From an uncultured Victivallis sp. (GTDB taxonomy: Bacteria; Verrucomicrobiota; Lentisphaeria; Victivallales; Victivallaceae): a stretch of DNA of 64,000 nucleotides. The notes under the pieces were generated by a model that had not been told where the DNA came from, made no database searches, and saw nothing but the letters and a program-made list of their open reading frames with translations. The position numbers and the translations under genes were made by a program. Numbering within the stretch: the stretch's first letter is position 1; the number at the start of each line of letters is the position of its first letter. The stretch is taken from contig CALXOE010000005.1 in the NCBI GenBank assembly GCA_944389935.1, positions 1 to 64,000 on the forward strand. Direction: 5' to 3'. Below, piece after piece: positions 17,050-25,992 of this stretch.

Positions 17050-18594
17050 TTAAAAGGGCGGGAGCGACAGATAATAAACCGGTTTCACCAGCGGAAATCC
17101 GCCGATCGGCCGGTATCCCGGAAACGGTTCAGGTTTCCGGGAAAGAATCACGGGACGATGCTCCCGTACGAACTCCATCATGACCTCCGGATAATCCGGA
17201 TAAACTGCGCGCCCCCAGTCCACATACATCGGATGCACCGGCGGCTGGTCGGGAAGCAGCCGGCAGAACATCGCCTGTTCCGTCATATTCAAACAGGGAC
17301 GCTCCCGGAACGGTTCCGGGATCTGCGCCAGAACGATCGCCATGTTCCGGAGATAGTTGATCTCTCCCGGAAACATCAACATCCCGCGCGTACCGGGGAG
17401 ATCCGACCACTCCCGTTCGGAGAGATAGGCGATCCGCATCACCGCGCCGAACATCCGGTAGCCGATCTCCAGCCCCGGCAGGATCAGCACTCCGGCCAGA
17501 AGCGCGACACGCACAATGCGACGCCACCGGCTGCGCCAGATCCGTTCGGCGACATATGCCGCCGCCCCCATCATCGGAACGCTGCCCCAGTAGAGATGCC
17601 GGATGCACGGCACCGGGAAAAACTGATGCCAGGATGCCAGACCGATCAGGACCGCCGCCGCCAGCGGCAGGTAAAGCCGGACTTCGTCTCGTCTCACGAG
17701 CGCCGAACAGGCGTAGAAAAACAGCCCGAGCGACAACAGCGGAAACACGATGAACCCCTCCGCCGGGAAGAATGCCAGGAGAATCGACTCGAACACACCG
17801 CCGCCGCCCCGCTCCCACCCGAACCGGCCGACGGCAACGAAACACTGCTGCAGGTAATCCGGCCACGCGCCGCAAAATGTCAGATAGAATGCGAGAATCG
17901 CCGGAATCACCAGAGCACCCGCGCACCAGACCGCCCCTTTCCGGAGCACTCCGCGCCAGGGGGTGCGGCGCACCCACGCTTCGAGCGCGAGCGTCATCAC
18001 CGCGGCGATGACCAGGACAAAACCGCAGGGTTGACGGCAGCCGAACGCGAGTCCGGCGGCGACTCCGCTGCCGAACAGCAGTTTCCGGTCGCCGCTGTCG
18101 AGGTAACGAACTGTGAACGTTCCGGTCAGAAGCATGAAATAGAGCGCGTAAACCGAAGACCACGGATGCATCGGCAGCAGATAGAGCGGGGCCATTCCCC
18201 AGAAGAGAATCATCATGAGCCAGCGGAACGGCACGGAGAGGAATCTCCGCCAGAACCGGTCGAGTTCCACGGCACAGAGTCCGTAGAACACCACGGTCAG
18301 CAGTTTGATGGCGAGCAGTTCGCCGCCGAAGATACGGACGACCGCGGCCTGCAGAAAAGTCGTGAGAAAGCCATATTGATTGAAACTGTCGCGGAAAAGC
18401 ACGCGCCCGGCGGCGACATCCATGGCAGGCTTGAGCATCACGCCGTCATGGTGCAGATCGACGCTGAAGAACGCAAACGGCGTAAAGCACAACAGCGTAA
18501 TCACGAACAGCACCCAGCCGTTGCGATCCAGCCACGGGCCGCTCCGCACCCTCTCCCCGCTCTCGGATTTCCGTTCCACGCCCCCTCCTGTCAT
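17050..18594 (-). CDS. Polytopic membrane protein, GT-C glycosyltransferase-like
   Basis: This 514-residue protein has about ten to twelve hydrophobic segments. An acidic motif, VDLHHDG (residues 45-51), follows the first membrane segment, where GT-C enzymes (GT39, ArnT, PMT types) carry their catalytic acidic residue in the first extracytoplasmic loop. I therefore infer a lipid-phosphosugar-dependent glycosyltransferase, but the donor and acceptor are unknown and the family is not certain. The start is ambiguous: ATG at 18594 has no leader signal, whereas GTG at 18579 follows a GGAGGGGGC sequence that lies inside the first codons. It is upstream of folD on the same strand. Confidence 0.6.
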   Translation of the reverse strand: MTGGGVERKSESGERVRSGPWLDRNGWVLFVITLLCFTPFAFFSVDLHHDGVMLKPAMDVAAGRVLFRDSFNQYGFLTTFLQAAVVRIFGGELLAIKLLTVVFYGLCAVELDRFWRRFLSVPFRWLMMILFWGMAPLYLLPMHPWSSVYALYFMLLTGTFTVRYLDSGDRKLLFGSGVAAGLAFGCRQPCGFVLVIAAVMTLALEAWVRRTPWRGVLRKGAVWCAGALVIPAILAFYLTFCGAWPDYLQQCFVAVGRFGWERGGGGVFESILLAFFPAEGFIVFPLLSLGLFFYACSALVRRDEVRLYLPLAAAVLIGLASWHQFFPVPCIRHLYWGSVPMMGAAAYVAERIWRSRWRRIVRVALLAGVLILPGLEIGYRMFGAVMRIAYLSEREWSDLPGTRGMLMFPGEINYLRNMAIVLAQIPEPFRERPCLNMTEQAMFCRLLPDQPPVHPMYVDWGRAVYPDYPEVMMEFVREHRPVILSRKPEPFPGYRPIGGFPLVKPVYYLSLPPF

Positions 18595-18699
18595 TCACGC
18601 ACGTCTCCACCCCACGATTGCATTCCGGCGAAAGAAGCCGGGCATTCCCGTATCTCTGCCGGATAAGGGTTTCAATCGCGGATCGGGCGGAGTCGCTCT

Positions 18700-18921
18700 T
18701 CATTCACGCGGGAACTGACTGTGAGCCCGCGCCATCCAGCGGTTTACGATGGGACTGATGACAAAATCATCAAAACCCGCGTCGCGTGGAAAACTCCAGT
18801 CGCAGAACGGGCACTTCGCATAAACCTCAAGATCGGCGGGCGTCAGACGCTCACCGCAATTCGGGCAGAGAATACTGCCGTTGAGGGGCTTCAACGGCCG
18901 GTTATTGCAAATATCACTCAT
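18700..18921 (-). CDS. Small zinc-ribbon protein
   Basis: This 73-residue protein has two CxxC knuckles, CPNC at about 19-22 and CPFC at about 37-40, separated by 14 residues, typical of a zinc ribbon. No other domain can be seen. The C-terminal half is amphipathic with no membrane segment. A -10-like TATATT (18937-18932) lies only about 10 nt before the ATG and there is no obvious ribosome-binding site, so the message may be nearly leaderless. It lies divergent from argH and upstream of the GT-C-like gene. The function is unknown; nucleic-acid or protein binding is likely for this fold. Confidence 0.7.
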   Translation of the reverse strand: MSDICNNRPLKPLNGSILCPNCGERLTPADLEVYAKCPFCDWSFPRDAGFDDFVISPIVNRWMARAHSQFPRE

Positions 18922-18948
18922 AATACTGGATAATATAGTGCATTCCGA

Positions 18949-18977
18949 TTGAAAATCCAGTCGGGAACAGCTATTTT
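18949..18977 (+). promoter_or_regulatory. Promoter of argH
   Basis: TTGAAA (18949-18954), 17-nt spacer, TATTTT (18972-18977). It gives a leader of about 50 nt before the ATG at 19036. Confidence 0.65.
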
Positions 18978-19035
18978 ATAAAAATATTGTTATCGCGGAA
19001 TCAGTGATCCGGAATTGCGGAGGGAGGACGGAAGA

Positions 19036-20409
19036 ATGGCTCTTTGGGGCGGCAGATTCAGTTCCGAAACGCGGAACGAAGTTACACAATATTCGGAATC
19101 GATCTCATTCGATCAGCGGCTTTATCATTTCGACATCATGGGAAGCAAGGCACACGTCACGATGCTGGCGGCGCAGAAGATCATCCCGGAAGCGACCGCG
19201 GAAGCGATCCGCACGGAACTCGACAAGATCGAGAAACGGATCGACGCCGGGGATTTCAAATACGACATCGCGATGGAGGACATCCACATGCACATCGAGA
19301 GCGCGCTCATCGACGCCCTCGGCGCGGAGGGTGCCCGCGTCCACTCCGCGCGCAGCCGCAACGACCAGGTCGCACTGGACATCCGGCTCTATCTGCGCGA
19401 TGAAGTTGACAAACTCATCGAGGGGATCCGCCATTTTCAGCGCGCGCTCGTCGCGCAGGCCGATGCGAATCCGCGCACGATCATGCCGGGCTTCACCCAT
19501 CTGCAGCACGCGCAGGTCGTATTGTTCGCGCACCATCTGCTCGCGTATGTCGAGATGCTCGACCGCGACGCCGAACGGCTTGCGGAGTGCCGGAAACGGA
19601 TCAACGTCATGCCGCTGGGGTCCGGCGCGATTGCGGGCAGCACGCTGCCGATCGACCGCGAGGCGGTCTGCCGCGCCCTCGATTTCAGCCGGGTCACGCG
19701 GAACAGCATGGACGCGGTAGCGGACCGTGACTTCGCGATTGAACTGGTTTCGGATCTCGCGATCTTCGCGATGCACACGAGCCGCCTCTCGGAGGATTTG
19801 ATCCTCTGGTGCAGCCAGGAGTTCGACTTCATCGAGCTCGACGACGCATTCTGCACGGGCTCGTCGCTGATGCCACAGAAGAAAAATCCGGACGTCTGCG
19901 AACTGACCCGCGGCAAAACCGCCCGCGTCTACGGAGCGCTGACCGCGCTGCTCACGATGTGCAAGGGGCTGCCGCTGACCTACAACCGTGATCTGCAGGA
20001 GGACAAGGTCGCGATTTTCGATGCGCTCGACACGGTCAAGATGATTCTGAAAGTCTATCCGCCGATGATCGAGACGATGAAGCTCAAAGCCGACCACATG
20101 CTCGCCGCGGCGAGCGATCCGGCGCTCATGGCCACCGATATCGCTGAGAAACTCGTCGAACTCGGGGTGCCGTTCCGCAGCGCGCACCACCGTGTCGGCG
20201 CGTTCGTGAAATACTGCCGCGAACATGGGAAAGCGCTCAACGAGGTCACGCTCGATGAAATGCGCGAGACGATTCCCGAGGCGACTCCCGAATTTCTGAC
20301 CCTCTTCGATCCGGTCGCCAGCGTCGGGAAACGCAACATCACCGGCGGAACCGGATTCGACCAGGTCGCCAAACAGCTTGAATTCTGGAAAAAAACACTT
20401 GCAATCTGA
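19036..20409 (+). CDS. argH: Argininosuccinate lyase
   Basis: This 457-residue cytoplasmic enzyme splits argininosuccinate into arginine and fumarate, the last step of arginine synthesis. It carries the superfamily signature GSSLMPQKKNPD (about 280-291), whose serine loop is catalytic, plus VHSARSRNDQVALDIRL and the FTHLQHAQ segment. The length is standard. The start at 19036 (MALWGGRFSS) matches other ArgH proteins and follows a GGGAGGACGG sequence; the frame opens seven codons earlier. No argG is adjacent. The rpsB promoter overlaps its stop codon. Confidence 0.97.
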   Translation: MALWGGRFSSETRNEVTQYSESISFDQRLYHFDIMGSKAHVTMLAAQKIIPEATAEAIRTELDKIEKRIDAGDFKYDIAMEDIHMHIESALIDALGAEGARVHSARSRNDQVALDIRLYLRDEVDKLIEGIRHFQRALVAQADANPRTIMPGFTHLQHAQVVLFAHHLLAYVEMLDRDAERLAECRKRINVMPLGSGAIAGSTLPIDREAVCRALDFSRVTRNSMDAVADRDFAIELVSDLAIFAMHTSRLSEDLILWCSQEFDFIELDDAFCTGSSLMPQKKNPDVCELTRGKTARVYGALTALLTMCKGLPLTYNRDLQEDKVAIFDALDTVKMILKVYPPMIETMKLKADHMLAAASDPALMATDIAEKLVELGVPFRSAHHRVGAFVKYCREHGKALNEVTLDEMRETIPEATPEFLTLFDPVASVGKRNITGGTGFDQVAKQLEFWKKTLAI

Positions 20410-20426
20410 CTTTTCGCGTGTATATT
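20399..20426 (+). promoter_or_regulatory. Promoter of rpsB-tsf
   Basis: TTGCAA (20399-20404), 16-nt spacer, TATATT (20421-20426). The -35 box overlaps the end of argH. The leader is about 90 nt. Confidence 0.6.
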
Positions 20427-20472
20427 AGCAAAATCGCCGCGTAAATTCGCGGGGTGTAACAATCAAACCAAT

Positions 20473-20501
20473 GGCGTCTTGCTGAAACCAAAAGAAGCGC
20501 C
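20473..20501 (+). promoter_or_regulatory. Hairpin in the rpsB leader
   Basis: GGCGTCTT can pair with AAGCGCC (one bulged T), closing a loop of about 14 nt, some 20 nt before the rpsB start. S2 leaders in several phyla bind S2 protein for feedback control. Whether this hairpin does so is inference. Confidence 0.3.
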
Positions 20502-20522
20502 GCAGAAACAAGGAGCCGTAAA

Positions 20523-21383
20523 ATGGCAAAGATCTCGATCAACGATCTGTTGGAAGCCGGGTGTCACTTCGGTCACCAGACCCGTCGCTGGAACCCGAAA
20601 ATGAAAGAGTACGTCTACGGGGCGAAGAACGGGATTTCGATCATCGACCTGACCAAAACCATGTACCAGATTGCGGAAGCCTGCAACTTTCTGCAGCGCG
20701 TGGTCGCGAACGGCGGAGATATCCTCTTCGTCGGAACGAAGCGGCAGATCCGCGAAATCATCAAGAATCTCGCGGAAGAGACCGGGATGTTCCACGTCTC
20801 CGAGCGCTGGCTCGGCGGCACGCTGACCAACAACGTCACGATTCGCAAGAGCATTTCCAAGATGGGCGAGATCGACAAGACTCTCGAATCCGATTCCGCC
20901 AAGGGGATGAAGAAGAAAGAGATCGCGGTTCTCGCGCGCCGCGCCGAGAAACTGCATCGCGACCTCGACGGCATCGTCGGGATGAAGCGTCTTCCGGCCG
21001 CGCTCGTGGTTGTTGACGTCTGCAACGAGCTCAATGCGGTCCGCGAAGCGAACAAGCTGAACATTCCGATCGTCGCGATCGTCGACACGAACGGCGACCC
21101 GTCTCTGGTCGACTACCCCGTCGCTGCGAACGACGACGCGGTCAAGTCGGTCCAGATCATCACGAGCCTCTTCGCTGAAGCCGTGAAGATCGCCAAGGAG
21201 ATTCACCAGAAGAAAGTCGCCGAGGAGCGTGAGGCCGCCGAAGCCGCCAAGAAGCTCGCTCAGGAGAAAGCCGACGACGAGGAAAAGGCCGAAAAAGAGG
21301 TCAAACCCCGCCGCCGCGCTCCGCGCCGCGAGGAAGCCAAGCCGGAAGTCAAGGCCGAAGCCGCCGAAGCCAAGGCTGAGTAA
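20523..21383 (+). CDS. rpsB: 30S ribosomal protein S2
   Basis: This 286-residue ribosomal protein is part of the 30S head-body neck. The N-terminal MAKISINDLLEAGCHFGHQTRRWNPKM, the RWLGGTLTNN segment, and PIVAIVDTNGDP are characteristic. The C-terminus (about 230-286) is an extra lysine/glutamate/alanine-rich tail with PRRRAPRREE, longer than in E. coli S2 and of low complexity. AAGGAG precedes the ATG. It is followed by tsf after 33 nt, the usual bacterial order. Confidence 0.97.
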   Translation: MAKISINDLLEAGCHFGHQTRRWNPKMKEYVYGAKNGISIIDLTKTMYQIAEACNFLQRVVANGGDILFVGTKRQIREIIKNLAEETGMFHVSERWLGGTLTNNVTIRKSISKMGEIDKTLESDSAKGMKKKEIAVLARRAEKLHRDLDGIVGMKRLPAALVVVDVCNELNAVREANKLNIPIVAIVDTNGDPSLVDYPVAANDDAVKSVQIITSLFAEAVKIAKEIHQKKVAEEREAAEAAKKLAQEKADDEEKAEKEVKPRRRAPRREEAKPEVKAEAAEAKAE

Positions 21384-21416
21384 TTTACTGTAATTATTGA
21401 CTGGGAGATCATTATA

Positions 21417-22226
21417 ATGGCTGCTGTCACTGCAAAAATGGTTCAGGACCTCCGGGAAAAGACCGGGGCCGGCATGATGGATTGCAAAAAAGCGCTCGTC
21501 GCCGCCGACGGCGATATGGAGCTCGCGATTGAAAACCTGCGCAAATCCGGCGCCGCCAAAGCGGAGAAGAAGTCCGGGCGCAGCACGAATCAGGGCAAAG
21601 TCCTGACTGCGATCGACGGGCAGAAAGCCTCGATCATCGAGGTGCTCTGCGAGACCGACTTCGCGGCCAAGACCGACAAGTTCCAGGACATGGTCAAGAA
21701 GTTCGCCGCCGACATGCTCTCCATGCCGGGCAACGGCGACATCTCCGCGGAAGTCCGGGAGGCCGAGAAGAGCGCCCTCACCGACAATATCGGTGTGATC
21801 GGCGAAAACATGCAGATCCGCCGCGCCGACAAATGGGAGGGCGGGGAGCGCTATGTCAGCTATCATCATGACGGCGGGCGCGTCTCCGTGCTGGTCGAAG
21901 TCTCCGGCGAGAGCGATCCGGTCGTGCTGAACGACATCTGCCTGCACATCGCCGCGTTCCGTCCGCGCTACATCACCGAGCAGGATGTTCCGGCGGAAGT
22001 CATCGCCAAGGAGAAAGAGATCGCCGCCGCCGCTGATCCGAAACTCAAGGACAAGCCGGCCGCGATGCTCGACAAGATCCTCGCCGGCAAGATCCGCAAG
22101 TTCTTCAGCGAAGTCTGCCTGATGGATCAGCCCTGGGTTCGCGACGACAAGACCTCTCTCGGCAAGCTGCGCCCGAACTGCAAGGTCACGCGCTTCGTCC
22201 GCTGGGAAGTCGGCGAAGAGCTCTGA
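21417..22226 (+). CDS. tsf: Elongation factor Ts
   Basis: This 269-residue factor exchanges GDP for GTP on EF-Tu. The N-terminal UBA-like helix bundle has the signature LREKTGAGMMDCKKAL, and the core contains EVLCETDFAAKTDKF, the segment that contacts EF-Tu. The C-terminal part (MDQPWVRDDKTSLGKL) is also typical. GGGAG precedes the ATG. It is cotranscribed with rpsB. Confidence 0.97.
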   Translation: MAAVTAKMVQDLREKTGAGMMDCKKALVAADGDMELAIENLRKSGAAKAEKKSGRSTNQGKVLTAIDGQKASIIEVLCETDFAAKTDKFQDMVKKFAADMLSMPGNGDISAEVREAEKSALTDNIGVIGENMQIRRADKWEGGERYVSYHHDGGRVSVLVEVSGESDPVVLNDICLHIAAFRPRYITEQDVPAEVIAKEKEIAAAADPKLKDKPAAMLDKILAGKIRKFFSEVCLMDQPWVRDDKTSLGKLRPNCKVTRFVRWEVGEEL

Positions 22227-22242
22227 GATCCCGCAGATCATC

Positions 22243-22273
22243 CCGGAAGAGAGAGGAGAAACCTCTCTTCCGG
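22243..22273. terminator. Stem-loop downstream of tsf
   Basis: CCGGAAGAGAG pairs with CTCTCTTCCGG, an 11-bp stem, 17 nt after the tsf stop codon. There is no T-run, so it may stabilise the 3' end or act with the next hairpin. Confidence 0.45.
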
Positions 22274-22281
22274 CGACAGAA

Positions 22282-22317
22282 AAATCCCGGAAAGTTCACT
22301 TCAGCTTTCCGGGATTT
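22282..22317. terminator. Bidirectional terminator between tsf and xylB
   Basis: AAATCCCGGAAAG (22282-22294) and CTTTCCGGGATTT (22305-22317) form a perfect 13-bp stem. Read on the minus strand it is followed by a T-rich tract, so it best terminates the xylA-xylB transcript, and it also faces the rpsB-tsf transcript. Confidence 0.8.
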
Positions 22318-22333
22318 GTTGTGTCCAGGGGAA

Positions 22334-23866
22334 TTATTTCACGCTCCGCTCGAATTTGCGATATTTCGCGAGCATCCGATCGTAACGCGGCGCGGCGGAC
22401 GGATCCGCCGGGAGCGTCTCGACAGGACGGCAGAATCTCCGGAAGAGTTCCGGAAACGCGACCCCGTCAACGGCATTCGCCGCTCGAAGCGCCGCCCCGA
22501 GTCCGGCGGAGTTCGAGACAGCCACCGTCTCGACTTCAGCCTGAAACACGTCGGCGATGATCCGGCGCAGCAGCGGACTCCGGGAAGCGCCGCCCGTCAC
22601 GCGGATGCGGCGGAGAGTCAACCCCTGCCATGCGCTGTGCAGGCGCATGGACAGCGTTTGCGACTCGAGCAGCGCCCGGACCCGGGCGGGACCATCCGCC
22701 TGTGACGGGTCGAAATCGTACTTCACGCCGGGCTTCAGCACAAGCGGCGTCGACTCCGGCGAAAAGTAGGGAAGCATCAGCCGTTCTTCCGCGGGGACCG
22801 GTGTCACCCGATCGAATTCCTCATACGAGAGGCCGCACGCTTTCCGGACGGCTTCGCGTGCGAGCGAACCGTTCGTAAAGCAGATGAGACTCATGAATCC
22901 GCCGGCGGGATTCCCGAACACGTTTCCATACCCCTCCGGATCGGTGCGGAAGTCACGCATCGAAGCGAAGAACGTGTCGCTCGTTCCGAGGCTCACAACA
23001 GCAGTCCCGGGCTCGGCGGCGCCGGTTCCGACGAGGCTGTTCGGGTTGTCGCCCGACCAGACGGCGACCGGAGTCCCGGCTTTCAGGCCATACTTCTCAA
23101 AATAGGGGGAGAGCCCGCCCGCGACCGTATTCGAGGGCACGACCTCGGGAAGTTTACCGAGGAGTCCGGGCGCGGTGAACGCGGCGATCTCTGAATCCCA
23201 CGCGAGCGTTTCGAGATTCAGCAGATTCATCCCGGCACCGTCGCCGTAATCGATCGGCGCGGAAACTCCGCAGAGCACGGAGCAGCAGAATGAACTGACA
23301 AGATGAACCACCGCAGTGCCGTGATACGCACCGGGATTTTCACGCGCAAACTTGCGGATCTGCGGCCCGGTAAATCGCTCGATGGCGGGCGATCCGGTGG
23401 AAAGGCGCAACCGGTCGCCGAACCGGTCGTCGAGTTCGCGACATTCGCGCGAAGTCGAACGGTCCATCCAGATCGGCGCGTACCGCCGCGACAATGCGGG
23501 AACGATCTGCTCCGCGAGCGTCCCGGCCGGGTCGAGCGACGCAAGCGATGCCGCAAACCGCCCGGAGAGATAAACGGAGCCGTGCTGCTGACCGGATCCG
23601 GAGATCATTCCGACCTCGGCGAGCGGCAGCCCGGCGCCCTGCATGCGCGCGAAGAGCAGATCGAGCGCCTCCAGCCACATGCCCGGGTCGGCCTGCCGGA
23701 TCAGCGGATCCGGATCGGGGCGGAATCCCTCCGGTGCTCCGTAATGCGGCAGATCGGCTCCGAAATTGACCGAAACGCCGGGGAAACGGCGCGAGGAATC
23801 CGCCGGATCGATGAGTTCGGCCTTGATCCCCTGCGTGCTGACGTCGATCCCGAGCGAGAGCGCCAT
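22334..23866 (-). CDS. xylB: Xylulokinase-type FGGY carbohydrate kinase
   Basis: This 510-residue cytoplasmic kinase phosphorylates a pentulose, most likely D-xylulose, with ATP. The N-terminal phosphate motif GIDVSTQGIKAELID, the SGSGQQHGSVYL segment that in XylB contacts substrate, and the C-terminal GGASRSPLLRRIIADVF motif are visible. The start at 23866 follows GGAGGTGA; the frame runs another 33 codons upstream, into the preceding gene. Its start lies 4 nt after the xylose isomerase stop codon, which strongly supports xylulose as substrate. It ends just before a terminator. Confidence 0.88.
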   Translation of the reverse strand: MALSLGIDVSTQGIKAELIDPADSSRRFPGVSVNFGADLPHYGAPEGFRPDPDPLIRQADPGMWLEALDLLFARMQGAGLPLAEVGMISGSGQQHGSVYLSGRFAASLASLDPAGTLAEQIVPALSRRYAPIWMDRSTSRECRELDDRFGDRLRLSTGSPAIERFTGPQIRKFARENPGAYHGTAVVHLVSSFCCSVLCGVSAPIDYGDGAGMNLLNLETLAWDSEIAAFTAPGLLGKLPEVVPSNTVAGGLSPYFEKYGLKAGTPVAVWSGDNPNSLVGTGAAEPGTAVVSLGTSDTFFASMRDFRTDPEGYGNVFGNPAGGFMSLICFTNGSLAREAVRKACGLSYEEFDRVTPVPAEERLMLPYFSPESTPLVLKPGVKYDFDPSQADGPARVRALLESQTLSMRLHSAWQGLTLRRIRVTGGASRSPLLRRIIADVFQAEVETVAVSNSAGLGAALRAANAVDGVAFPELFRRFCRPVETLPADPSAAPRYDRMLAKYRKFERSVK

Positions 23867-23870
23867 CGGC

Positions 23871-24992
23871 TCACCTCCGCGGATCGACGTCGCCGAGCGC
23901 GCACATCTGACGGATACTCGCGAGGTCCGCCGCCGACTGTGAGGCATAAGCGCCCGGCAGCTCAATTCGTTCCGCGAGCTTGAGCGCCATCGAGAGCGCC
24001 GTGACGCTGTCGACGATGAACTGTTTGCGGCAGCCGATCTCGTCGGCGGGATTCCCCTCGGCGCGCAGCATGTGGCAGTCGAACTCGACCGCGCCCCGCC
24101 AGCCGATCCGGTTCAGCGCGTGAAACATCATGACCGTCTCCTTGAGTCCCTCCGGCCCGATAAGCGGCGGAAAGTCGTTATCGAACTGCGCCTTGATCTG
24201 CGAACCGAAATGGAGAAATTTCAGCTTGTTCATGCTGCACAGATATGCGACCGTCATGCAGGCGTTCATAAGCGCCATCGACTCATGCTGAAGCAGTTCC
24301 GGATTCACGCCCCAGAAATCGGGCTCTTTGAGTTTCCCGCAGATGAATCCGACGGCGTGGCCGCTGGTCGGCAGGAACATCTGACCGCGCGGCTCGTTGG
24401 GCTTGGGTTCGACCGTCGCGCCGATGTAACTGGTCATGTTGTTGGCGCGGATGTAGTCGGTCACATGATTGAGTCCCTCGGCGAGCCACTCGTAGACCTG
24501 CTCCCACCGGGTCACGACCGGCACTTCAAAGCCGTCACGCGCGACCCAGTAAATGTAATACTTCGCGCCGAAAAACTGCCCGATGCGCAGCGTGCGTTCG
24601 ACTTTCAGGGCGGCGAGGCGGCGGATCTCCGGATCGGGATTGCACAAACCGCCGTCCCGGAAGAGCCGGTTCCCGTGCAGACTGCAGATCGAAGCGTGGA
24701 CTTTCACGCCCGCTTCGTCGAGCACGGCCTTGATCTCGCGCAGCCTGCGGTAGACGGGACTGGCCGGATCGAGGTCGTCTTCCGGATGTTCCGGATCCCA
24801 GGGGACGAGGTCGTCGTCGTGGTAGCTCGTCGCCTCGACGTATCCCTCGCGGGCGGCCCAGGCGATGATTTTCGCGATCTCGAGCGAATCGAACCGGGAG
24901 AGCACCGCGCCGCCGAACGGATCGCTCAAGGGACTCCCCACACACCAGAACGGCATCGAACGATAGGTCACACAACCCTGATTGAAATCCAT
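23871..24992 (-). CDS. xylA: Xylose isomerase
   Basis: This 373-residue enzyme converts D-xylose to D-xylulose. The metal-binding signature VEPKPNEPRG is intact, as are SYHDDDLVPWD (substrate-side histidine and aspartate), LLQHESMALMNA (the HExxMA motif), and a terminal-metal region HFGSQIKAQFDNDFP. Length fits the class I (actinobacterial-like) isomerases. The sequence is divergent from well-known ones, so other aldose isomerisation is possible. It is followed immediately by the kinase gene and is divergent from an AraC-type regulator. A CAGGAGGGTG sequence precedes the ATG. Confidence 0.85.
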   Translation of the reverse strand: MDFNQGCVTYRSMPFWCVGSPLSDPFGGAVLSRFDSLEIAKIIAWAAREGYVEATSYHDDDLVPWDPEHPEDDLDPASPVYRRLREIKAVLDEAGVKVHASICSLHGNRLFRDGGLCNPDPEIRRLAALKVERTLRIGQFFGAKYYIYWVARDGFEVPVVTRWEQVYEWLAEGLNHVTDYIRANNMTSYIGATVEPKPNEPRGQMFLPTSGHAVGFICGKLKEPDFWGVNPELLQHESMALMNACMTVAYLCSMNKLKFLHFGSQIKAQFDNDFPPLIGPEGLKETVMMFHALNRIGWRGAVEFDCHMLRAEGNPADEIGCRKQFIVDSVTALSMALKLAERIELPGAYASQSAADLASIRQMCALGDVDPRR

Positions 24993-25027
24993 GTTTCACC
25001 CTCCTGCGTTAAAGGTTTTTCTTCATG

Positions 25028-25056
25028 AATATAGCCGGTTTTGCCGCCGTTACCTT
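25028..25056 (-). promoter_or_regulatory. Candidate activator-dependent promoter of xylA-xylB
   Basis: On the minus strand TATATT (25033-25028) has a good -10 form, but 17 nt upstream the -35 position reads AAGGTA (25056-25051), a poor match. A weak -35 overlapping the regulator's own -35 box fits activation by the divergent AraC-type protein. Confidence 0.45.
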
Positions 25057-25083
25057 GAATTTTTCAACAAAAAGAGGTATTAT
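25055..25083 (+). promoter_or_regulatory. Promoter of the AraC-type regulator gene
   Basis: TTGAAT (25055-25060), 17-nt spacer, TATTAT (25078-25083). The -10 ends only 6 nt before the ATG at 25090, so the transcript would be leaderless or almost so. Confidence 0.6.
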
Positions 25084-25089
25084 ATCACC

Positions 25090-25989
25090 ATGATACAGGA
25101 AAAATCGACAAAAGCATTCGGCACCTATTACTTTGAAAATCCGGCTCTTCCGATCGCGGTTTCCGAAGTCAGGGCCGCTGCGGAAGCTCAGCATGCGCAC
25201 GATCTCACCGCGTGCGAACATTCGCACGACTTCTCGGAACTCGTGCTCATCACGGCCGGGAGCGGTCCACAGCTCATCGACGGGACGGAGTGTACGGTCT
25301 CGGCGGGGGATGTGTTCCTCATCCAGGGGCACACGCGCCACTGCTTTCCGGACCGACGGCGGATTAGCATGCTGAACGTTCAGTTCGATCCGGAACACCT
25401 CGCGCTGCCGGACGACTTTCTGCGCCAGATCCCGGGGTACAACGTGATCTTCCAGCTCGAACCGGCCATGCGGAACAACCGCAGCGGAGAGAACCGGCTG
25501 CGGCTCGACCGGGAGGAACTCGCACTCGCGGAGGAGCGAATCCGGCGGCTGCGCGCCGAACTCGAACGCCGCGAACCGGGCTACGAGGCGGCCGCTTTCG
25601 CACAGCTGCTCGAACTCATCGTATTTGTTTCGCGCCGCTGCGGCAGCTCCCGCGCGCCGAATCAGGCAGCGCTGCTGCGGATGGGCGAGGTCATCAGCCG
25701 GATCGAACGGGATTACGCTTCCGCGCTCACCCTCAAGCGGCTCGCCGCCGTGGCCTGCACGTCACCGAACAATCTGCTGCGGCTCTTCCGGACCGCGACC
25801 GGCACCACTCCGATCGAATACCTGCTCGAGGTCCGGCTGCGCCGCGCCGCCGAACTGCTGCGCCGGACCGGGCTGCCGGTCGGGGAAGTTGCGGCCCGCT
25901 GCGGGTTCCACGACTCGAACTACTTCTCGAAACGATTCCGCGCGCTCTACGGAGTCAGCCCCAGAACATTCCGCGGCGGCCTCGAATAA
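25090..25989 (+). CDS. AraC-family transcriptional regulator of the xylose genes
   Basis: This 299-residue regulator has an N-terminal cupin-type ligand-binding domain (about 25-140, with HSHDFSELVLITAGSG and GDVFLIQGHTRHCF) and a C-terminal double helix-turn-helix (about 200-297, with AVACTSPNNLLRLFRTATGTTP and VAARCGFHDSNYFSKRF). Being divergent from xylA-xylB across 97 nt, it most likely controls them in response to xylose or a related pentose. The ATG at 25090 is the first reasonable start; the frame runs a further 36 codons upstream, past the promoter. There is only a weak AGAGG at 12 nt. It is a canonical-length member. Confidence 0.87.
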   Translation: MIQEKSTKAFGTYYFENPALPIAVSEVRAAAEAQHAHDLTACEHSHDFSELVLITAGSGPQLIDGTECTVSAGDVFLIQGHTRHCFPDRRRISMLNVQFDPEHLALPDDFLRQIPGYNVIFQLEPAMRNNRSGENRLRLDREELALAEERIRRLRAELERREPGYEAAAFAQLLELIVFVSRRCGSSRAPNQAALLRMGEVISRIERDYASALTLKRLAAVACTSPNNLLRLFRTATGTTPIEYLLEVRLRRAAELLRRTGLPVGEVAARCGFHDSNYFSKRFRALYGVSPRTFRGGLE

Positions 25990-25992
25990 TCC

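Noticed and set aside
18446-18703. 85-codon minus-strand frame at the start of the GT-C-like gene
   Set aside because: It overlaps the better-supported gene and has no sign of a protein family.
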